DNA from: Candidatus Hydrothermarchaeota archaeon
Lineage (GTDB): Archaea > Hydrothermarchaeota > Hydrothermarchaeia > Hydrothermarchaeales > WAQR01
Length of the DNA: 10,765 bases
Reading direction: 5' to 3'
Assembly: GCA_015520145.1 (NCBI GenBank)
Contig: WAQR01000177.1
Coordinates: 1-10,765, forward strand
In this document: positions 6,395 to 10,765 of the stretch, piece after piece
Layout: every line of letters begins with the position of its first letter
Position numbering within the stretch: position 1 is the stretch's first letter
The notes under the pieces: generated by a model
What the model was told of the DNA's origin: nothing
What the model saw: only the letters and a program-made list of their open reading frames with translations
Databases searched by the model: none
Made by a program: the position numbers and the translations under genes

Positions 6395-7462
6395 TTAAAA
6401 TAAATAATTTTCCAACGATGGCGGGTTTTTTGAGAGAAGTGCTACCTTGCTGTCTTTTGAATGACTGATGATTTCATATCCTGTTTCGTTGCACAAGATT
6501 CTGGAAAATTCCATCACTTCGTCAAAAGATGGCATGTCAGATCTTTCAAGTCTTTTTCTGGAATAACCGACATGGACATATCCTTTGGGTTCAATAAAAT
6601 CCGGGTCGGCATTTAAGATAGTGTCTTTAAATTTGCCTGGATTCTCCAGATTATATCCTCTTACCAGGGTAATCCTTACAACCTTTCTTGACCTGGAATC
6701 GGAGAATATTTCGATACTCTCATTTAGCCGTTCCCACCCATCTTTTAGCATGGGGTTATTTATCTTTTTGTAAAGGTCTTTATCGTATGCGATAAGAGAC
6801 AGGTAAAGCTGAGTGGGCTTAACCCCATCAAGCCGTTCTGGATTTTGACCGTTTGTGACCAGGAAGGTGGTCATATCTCTTTTATGAAACTCTTTTATAA
6901 GTTCGTCAATGTAGGGGTATGTGGTAGGTTCACCTGCAAGTGAGATCGCGGCATGTTTTGGATTATATGCCTCTTCCATCTCTTGCCTGCTCACTCTGTC
7001 TTTTTCACCCCAGTAGCCGCTTAAAAGCTTTCTTTGGCTTTTGATTGATTCTTCTACAATAAACCCCGGTTCGTCAAGCTCCACTGTGATATCAGGGCCG
7101 ATGGTATGTTCGACAGGCCGCCAGCAGAATACGCATCTGTGCTGGCACCACGAAACACTGGGCGTCATCTGGATGCACCTGTGGCTCTCGATTCCATAAA
7201 ATTTCGATTTGTAGCACGGCCTTTTATGTAAGAGCCTGTTCCTGGTCCATCCGCAGGTCTTCACCGCAGAGTGGTTGCCTACAAGTCTGTATCCCTGCCG
7301 GTTGAGGATAAAAGCCAGGGATTCTAATTTCTTGCGCTCTGCCTGGTTTTTATGCGAATTGAGGATAAAAGCCAGGGATTCTAATTTCTTGTGCTCTGCC
7401 TGGTTTTTATACGAATTGAAGCTAGAAAGCCGGGAATACCCGTGATTAGGCTCAGTTACCAT
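6395..7462 (-). CDS. taw1: 4-demethylwyosine synthase (radical SAM, TYW1 type)
   Basis: Taw1 converts N1-methylguanosine at position 37 of tRNA-Phe, with pyruvate, to 4-demethylwyosine. The radical SAM motif is C106-x3-C110-x2-C113 (WCQHRCVFCWRP). A second cluster is formed by C70, C83 and C96, spaced 13 and 13 exactly as C26/C39/C52 of the Pyrococcus enzyme; K85 matches the Lys proposed to bind pyruvate. Other conserved parts are KFYGIESHRCIQMTP, AISLAGEPTTYPY, TFLVTNGQNP and IEPKGYVHVGYS. At 355 residues it carries about 44 extra N-terminal residues relative to Pyrococcus. Part of that is a 19-residue tandem repeat (KNQAE-KKLESLAFILN- units). The ATG at 7462 is preceded by AGGTGA at 6 nt, so the extension is probably translated. 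Translin follows 20 bp downstream. Confidence 0.95.
   Translation of the reverse strand: MVTEPNHGYSRLSSFNSYKNQAEHKKLESLAFILNSHKNQAERKKLESLAFILNRQGYRLVGNHSAVKTCGWTRNRLLHKRPCYKSKFYGIESHRCIQMTPSVSWCQHRCVFCWRPVEHTIGPDITVELDEPGFIVEESIKSQRKLLSGYWGEKDRVSRQEMEEAYNPKHAAISLAGEPTTYPYIDELIKEFHKRDMTTFLVTNGQNPERLDGVKPTQLYLSLIAYDKDLYKKINNPMLKDGWERLNESIEIFSDSRSRKVVRITLVRGYNLENPGKFKDTILNADPDFIEPKGYVHVGYSRKRLERSDMPSFDEVMEFSRILCNETGYEIISHSKDSKVALLSKNPPSLENYLF
7302..7415 (-). repeat. 57-bp tandem duplication in the 5' end of taw1
   Basis: Two 57-bp units (7302-7358 and 7359-7415) differ at only two positions. The period is 19 codons, so the frame is kept and the predicted N-terminal helix is doubled. Both differences change an amino acid (His/Arg and Tyr/His). 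Confidence 0.95.
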
Positions 7463-7468
7463 ATAATT

Positions 7469-7474
7469 TCACCT
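7469..7474 (-). promoter_or_regulatory. Ribosome binding site fixing the taw1 start
   Basis: On the minus strand AGGTGA lies 6 nt before the ATG at 7462. It is the best Shine-Dalgarno match near any start in the window and shows that translation begins upstream of the repeated helix. Confidence 0.75.
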
Positions 7475-7494
7475 GGAACCCCTCTATTTTGTGC

Positions 7495-7507
7495 AACTAA
7501 TAAAGGT
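7495..7507 (-). promoter_or_regulatory. TATA-like element upstream of taw1
   Basis: The minus strand reads CCTTTATTAGTT, about 26 bp before a predicted start near 7475, close to the taw1 ribosome site. This could serve taw1 separately from the tRNA gene upstream. Confidence 0.35.
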
Positions 7508-7595
7508 TTCGTGTATCTGGGAACAGTGGTTGGGATACTATAATCATGTCCACAATAATATATCCTGGCAGATCTGAAATAATCTGATAGCCGAT

Positions 7596-7667
7596 AGCCC
7601 GGGACGGATTCGAACCGTCGTCGCAGGATCCAGAGTCCCGCATGATTGACCGCTACACTACCGGGCT
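7596..7667 (-). tRNA. tRNA-Gln (anticodon CUG)
   Basis: Read on the minus strand, the 72 nt fold into a full cloverleaf. The acceptor stem is AGCCCGG/CCGGGCT. The short D arm is GTG/CAT. The anticodon stem is CGGGA/TCCTG with one G-U pair; its loop CTCTGGA gives anticodon CUG. The T arm is GACGG-TTCGAAT-CCGTC. No intron or encoded CCA is present. The A1-U72 pair matches the usual archaeal tRNA-Gln, which is charged by the Glu-tRNA amidotransferase route. Confidence 0.95.
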
Positions 7668-7690
7668 GCTGCTGGTAAGGTGCTGTTAGG

Positions 7691-7719
7691 AAAACTAATT
7701 ATATCTACCGATTTAAAGG
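7691..7719. promoter_or_regulatory. Divergent promoter between tRNA-Gln and the UbiA gene
   Basis: An AT-rich element (AACTAATTATATC, 7694-7706) is centred about 34 bp upstream of the mature tRNA 5' end on the minus strand and about 27 bp upstream of the UbiA ATG at 7728 on the plus strand. A second TATA-like TTTAAA is near 7711. The same site could direct both transcripts, with the UbiA mRNA starting leaderless; no ribosome site precedes that ATG. Confidence 0.5.
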
Positions 7720-7727
7720 TTTTCTGT

Positions 7728-8546
7728 ATGAATCCATATCTCCAGATTCTAAGGCCACACAACTGTCTTGTAGCAGGAGTTGCAGTAATCATTGCAGCAT
7801 TGATAACCGCTAAAATATTTTCACCTGTATCCCTCATCGCAGCCCTGGTTGCCTTTTTGGTCTGCGGTGCAGGAAATGCAATAAACGATTACTATGATAT
7901 CGAAATCGACAAGATAAATCGACCAAAAAGACCCTTACCCTCCGGCAGGATCCACCCCAGGAATGCAATGAAATATATACTGATATTATATTCCTCTGGG
8001 ATTTTCATATCTATTTTCATCAATATATACGCCTTTATTATAGCAGCATTTAATTCGGTTGTCTCATACCTCTATGCCTGGAAAATAAAAAATAAAGGAG
8101 GGATATGGAAGAGCCTGACAGTAAGCTACCTTGTAGCATCGCCATTTTTCTTCGGCGGTATCGCTGTAGGCAGCCCCACGGTTACAATAATCCTCTCCAT
8201 CCTGGCAGGATTTGCAAATACTGCAAGGGAGATAATAAAAGATATCGAAGACCTCGAAGGCGATAAAAAATTTGCAAACACCCTTCCCGCGGCAATAGGC
8301 CCTAAAAAAGCGTCAGTAATTGCAGGGATTTCGATAATTACCGGGGCATTGATAAGCCCCATGCCGTATCTTATGGGTATACTCAACCAGAAATATCTCA
8401 TTGCAGTATCAGTTGCAGATATAATCTTTATTTATTCAATTATTTTATTAAAACACCCTGGCAGAGAGTCTGCAAGGAAATCCCAGAAGACAATAAAAGC
8501 AGGGATGATTGTCGCCCTGTTCGCCTTTGTTATTGGAATTTTTTAA
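7728..8546 (+). CDS. UbiA-family prenyltransferase, probable digeranylgeranylglyceryl phosphate synthase
   Basis: This 272-residue integral membrane protein very probably adds the second geranylgeranyl chain to geranylgeranylglyceryl phosphate, making the core archaeal ether lipid. Both UbiA Asp-rich motifs are present: NAINDYYDIEIDKINRPKRP (residues 50-69; N53, D54, D57, D61) and REIIKDIEDLEGDKKFANTL (167-186; D172, D175, D179). Hydrophobic segments fill the rest (for example 13-30, 33-48, 83-110, 133-165, 195-215, 225-250), consistent with eight or nine helices. The ATG at 7728 gives the typical MNPYLQILRPHNCLVAG start. Translation from the upstream in-frame TTG at 7680 would run through the promoter region and is rejected. 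It diverges from tRNA-Gln and converges on aglB. Another UbiA specificity is possible, but length and N-terminus favour the lipid enzyme. Confidence 0.9.
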   Translation: MNPYLQILRPHNCLVAGVAVIIAALITAKIFSPVSLIAALVAFLVCGAGNAINDYYDIEIDKINRPKRPLPSGRIHPRNAMKYILILYSSGIFISIFINIYAFIIAAFNSVVSYLYAWKIKNKGGIWKSLTVSYLVASPFFFGGIAVGSPTVTIILSILAGFANTAREIIKDIEDLEGDKKFANTLPAAIGPKKASVIAGISIITGALISPMPYLMGILNQKYLIAVSVADIIFIYSIILLKHPGRESARKSQKTIKAGMIVALFAFVIGIF

Positions 8547-8789
8547 TACGGGATTACCATGTCTCTAACTTTAGTCTCTAACTTTAGTCTCCCTATCTTT
8601 GAAAGATGGTCTATGTACTTATCACACCTTCCTGTGAGAGGCAGGCGATCCCCGTACTTCGGTAGGGTGATATGGGCCATTGCCCAAGGGCCGGACTTCC
8701 CCCAGTAGGACACTTGATGCTCACATTCACGGTTTCTCTGGAGAGCACGCAGGAAAAGTGGTAGTTAGCCAGACACACACATACTATAT
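8547..8789. other. Convergent intergenic region with an unexplained GC-rich block
   Basis: This 243-bp gap lies between the stops of the UbiA gene and aglB. It opens with a 13-bp tandem repeat and contains a GC-rich block (about 8625-8765). Possible stems on the plus strand are CACA-CCTTCC-TGTG (8625-8638), a UUCG-capped hairpin near 8654-8668, and GGGC-CATT-GCCC (8674-8685). On the minus strand a frame without stops runs from 8764 to 8543 but lacks a good start, and a second frame is also partly open. I do not recognise any RNA family or protein here. It could be a non-coding RNA, a degraded mobile element or gene remnant, or terminator structure for the two converging transcripts. Confidence 0.4.
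8562..8587. repeat. 13-bp perfect tandem repeat after the UbiA gene
   Basis: TCTCTAACTTTAG occurs at 8562-8574 and 8575-8587, followed by the first five bases of a third copy. The period is not a multiple of three, so it would shift the frame of any coding remnant on either strand. Confidence 0.85.
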
Positions 8790-10765
8790 TTATGTTTGTA
8801 TCTCTATCCAGGCAGTATTCCCCTCACCATCCTCGTTCCTTGGTGCAACCCATATCTTCAGGTTATTCTCCCTCATCTCGCTCCATATCTTAAACTTCCC
8901 TGTCGGGGCATCCTCACTGACGGTAAACGTATGTTCGAAACGCGCAGTTTCTCCTGGAGCAATTTTATATGGGATATTGAAATCATCGGTAAATATCTTC
9001 TTTTTTGCACTGCCCTTTGGATTTATGCTAAGATACCCTTCAAGGCCAATATTCCCGGTATTCTTCACCACAAAGCTTGCCTTCACATCCTCCCCCCGGG
9101 TAACTTTGGTTTTACTGAGTCTGAGATCCTCCACCATCCCGGCAGTGACAGTGACATAGATTGTTTTACTGGCACTGTAATCCGGCGTATGGAGTGAATA
9201 TGCCTTCGTTCCTCTAAATAGTCTTGGGTTGTCAATAACAAACTCGAAACTGCCATCTCCTGCGACCTGTGCAGTATGGACCTCACTGCCCCACGACAGA
9301 AATACTTTGTCAAATACTTCATCTACCTGTCCTTCAACACGTCCTGAGATCGTAATATTCCTGGTCGAAGAACCTTCAGCAAGCCCGGCATTGATAATCC
9401 TGCCTCCACTCTCATCCACCCTAAAATACGAGCTGTAAGCATCGACTCGTTTATTTTTATCGTCAAACAGGGCGGTGTAGATCCTGTACCTGCCTTCCGG
9501 GGCATCACCTGGAAGGAAGAATTTATAGGTAAAACCTGACCTATTTGACCTATTACTAGATTTAGCAGCTTTTTTAGCGGTTTTATTGGACTCATTAGAC
9601 ACTGCTTTAGACCCTGTTTTCTGGAGTTCCTGGGACTCCCCTGTGGCCCAGGTGACTGCTGAAGAGTTCTGGAACAGCACAGCTCCATCTGGCATGTACA
9701 CCCACGTCCTCATCGTACCACTAAACGGCCGGGTTGACCGAATACCCCCGCTGACAGTTACAGACGTCCCTGCCCTGTAGGTCTTCTTTCCAGACTTTAG
9801 CACCCCTATCTTTGTATAGGGATATCTTATCTCATAGATATTTATCTGGGGGCTGGTATAGACAGGGACGAACTTTGAAAAACCCTCCCCGCCAAGCAGC
9901 ATCAGCGAAGTCAGGAGGGTATCCTCCAGGAGTGGCGGTATATATACAGCGTAATCCCTGATATCTGTCATCGGCAGCCAGGTCTCGCCTCTTGAAATGT
10001 AAACGCTCCCTTCTATAAACGGCAGATCTGATTTTGTGTACTCCCTGTGGACAAGTTCCCCGTTCTCCCTGTAGTATACATTTCTAAACGCGAAGTTTTC
10101 CCCGTCCCTGCTGTATATTGCAATCTTCCCTCCTTCAGTATTCAGGACGATTATCGAGCTATATATATCAGCAGGTCTTCCAAAGATTGTCCGTGACCCT
10201 TTATACGGGTAGATCGTATAATGGGCATTGGAGAGGTTTAGAATTGTCTCAATATTATGCATCTGGGCAAGCATCTCTGTGGGGATTAGAATATATTCAG
10301 CTTTGTATCTTTTCGCTGTCAAAATGGCGTTTGATTCATTTTTCTCAAGGAAAAGTAATGCGATATCATTTATTCCCTTTCCTCTGTATCCAGGGTTTAT
10401 GACATCCCTGCGTCCACCGATTGTCCTAATCCAGTATCCGTAGTCCCACCAGGATATTACAACCGCATTTTCAGGCGTATTTTCCATCAGCCAGTACAGC
10501 GATTTGTTCCAGTTATCATTTATCAAAGGTCTCTGTTCTGCCGCAAAGTTCACGCCGCCGTATGCCACGAATAGGATAGAGAGAATGGAAAGGATTGGGA
10601 GAACGGAGGTGATAGAAATAGCAGATATCTGATGGGCGGGCCTTTTTCTGGATTTGAGAACCCTGAATACATAGGCAAATACATAAGCCCCGATTATTGC
10701 AAATGGGATTGAAGACGAAAAAATGCCACGCTGACCCACCTGGTAGATGATAAATAGACCTGAAA
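8790..10765 (-). CDS. aglB: AglB/STT3 oligosaccharyltransferase, C-terminal part (5' end outside window)
   Basis: AglB transfers a lipid-linked glycan to Asn in N-x-S/T sequons on the outer membrane face. The frame stays open to the right edge, so the start and most membrane helices are missing; a GTG at 10739 is internal. Visible are the last two membrane segments (about 10640-10700 and 10555-10625) and then the extracytoplasmic domain with the STT3 signature WWDYGYW (WWDYG at 10437-10451), preceded by WLMENTPENAVVISW. GGRRDVINPGYRGKGINDIA follows, as in other STT3 proteins. Beta-rich domains come after. The last, about 8850-9140, resembles a CARDB-type module (TRGEDVKASFVVKNTGN). Near 9537-9596 a Lys/Ser/Asn linker holds four sequons. 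The normal archaeal length is roughly 800-1000 residues, so about a third is probably outside. A DK or MI motif could not be assigned with confidence. Confidence 0.93.
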   Translation of the reverse strand, partial: SGLFIIYQVGQRGIFSSSIPFAIIGAYVFAYVFRVLKSRKRPAHQISAISITSVLPILSILSILFVAYGGVNFAAEQRPLINDNWNKSLYWLMENTPENAVVISWWDYGYWIRTIGGRRDVINPGYRGKGINDIALLFLEKNESNAILTAKRYKAEYILIPTEMLAQMHNIETILNLSNAHYTIYPYKGSRTIFGRPADIYSSIIVLNTEGGKIAIYSRDGENFAFRNVYYRENGELVHREYTKSDLPFIEGSVYISRGETWLPMTDIRDYAVYIPPLLEDTLLTSLMLLGGEGFSKFVPVYTSPQINIYEIRYPYTKIGVLKSGKKTYRAGTSVTVSGGIRSTRPFSGTMRTWVYMPDGAVLFQNSSAVTWATGESQELQKTGSKAVSNESNKTAKKAAKSSNRSNRSGFTYKFFLPGDAPEGRYRIYTALFDDKNKRVDAYSSYFRVDESGGRIINAGLAEGSSTRNITISGRVEGQVDEVFDKVFLSWGSEVHTAQVAGDGSFEFVIDNPRLFRGTKAYSLHTPDYSASKTIYVTVTAGMVEDLRLSKTKVTRGEDVKASFVVKNTGNIGLEGYLSINPKGSAKKKIFTDDFNIPYKIAPGETARFEHTFTVSEDAPTGKFKIWSEMRENNLKIWVAPRNEDGEGNTAWIEIQT
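9537..9554 (-). repeat. 9-bp tandem repeat encoding two NRS sequons in aglB
   Basis: On the minus strand AATAGGTCA is repeated twice (9546-9554, then 9537-9545), encoding NRS-NRS. It forms half of the sequon cluster in the AglB linker. Confidence 0.85.

Noticed and set aside
7302..7415. CRISPR-like repeat.
   Set aside because: The two 57-bp units are directly adjacent without spacers and encode an in-frame protein repeat.
8620..8770. RNase P or SRP RNA in the GC-rich block, suggested by GGGGGAAGTCCGG on the minus strand.
   Set aside because: The other universally conserved elements of these RNAs are not visible and the block is short for either.
8680..9322. Overlapping plus- and minus-strand frames at the 3' end of aglB.
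   Set aside because: The aglB frame is continuous and domain-consistent; the others are low-quality shadows.
10737..10739. GTG as the start of aglB.
   Set aside because: The frame remains open to the right edge and the protein lacks most STT3 membrane helices, so the gene is cut by the window.
1..10765. Defence system, prophage or intact insertion sequence.
   Set aside because: No transposase, integrase, restriction, toxin-antitoxin or phage gene, and no paired inverted repeats were recognised; nearly all genes are housekeeping.

Overview
The window looks like chromosomal DNA of a euryarchaeon, probably a methanogen or methane/alkane-oxidising relative in the Halobacteriota (Methanomicrobia sensu lato). 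Several genes support this: archaeal-type 4-phosphopantoate--beta-alanine ligase, the archaeal wyosine enzyme Taw1, an archaeal translin, an Ogg2-type 8-oxoguanine glycosylase, a DUF123 (GIY-YIG-like) protein, an archaeal-lipid UbiA prenyltransferase and an AglB/STT3 oligosaccharyltransferase. TATA/BRE-like promoters and apparently leaderless starts fit as well. The lineage below that level is an inference.

Layout. Positions 3-1653 (+) hold the 3' part of a DUF502 membrane protein with an extra C-terminal beta-rich region, then the coenzyme A gene for phosphopantoate--beta-alanine ligase. At 1784-2206 (+) is a lone small acidic protein I do not recognise, with its own promoter. Positions 2281-4656 (+) hold glutamine-dependent NAD synthetase followed 3 nt later by Ogg2. 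A DUF123 gene (4618-5025, -) converges on Ogg2 and overlaps its last 13 codons. Positions 5183-5756 (+) hold a 41-aa CxxC...CxxC protein that overlaps the start of a CGGC-domain protein by 8 bp. Positions 5778-7462 (-) are a taw1-translin pair. At 7596-7667 (-) is tRNA-Gln(CUG), divergent from the UbiA gene (7728-8546, +). A 243-bp convergent gap with an unexplained GC-rich block comes next. The right end (8790-10765, -) is the C-terminal two thirds or so of an AglB oligosaccharyltransferase.

Functionally this is a housekeeping neighbourhood: cofactors (CoA, NAD), DNA repair (Ogg2, DUF123), tRNA biology (tRNA-Gln, Taw1, translin), archaeal membrane lipid and protein N-glycosylation. I see no CRISPR array, intact transposon, phage module or obvious defence system.

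The oddities are at small scale. There are at least six short tandem duplications (8, 9, 13, 13, 15 and 57 bp). A GC-rich Gly-Arg-Asp-Gly coding insert occurs in both the CoA and NAD enzymes. The first and last genes end in beta-rich C-terminal regions. A cluster of N-glycosylation sequons lies inside the glycosyltransferase itself. I found no convincing new system.
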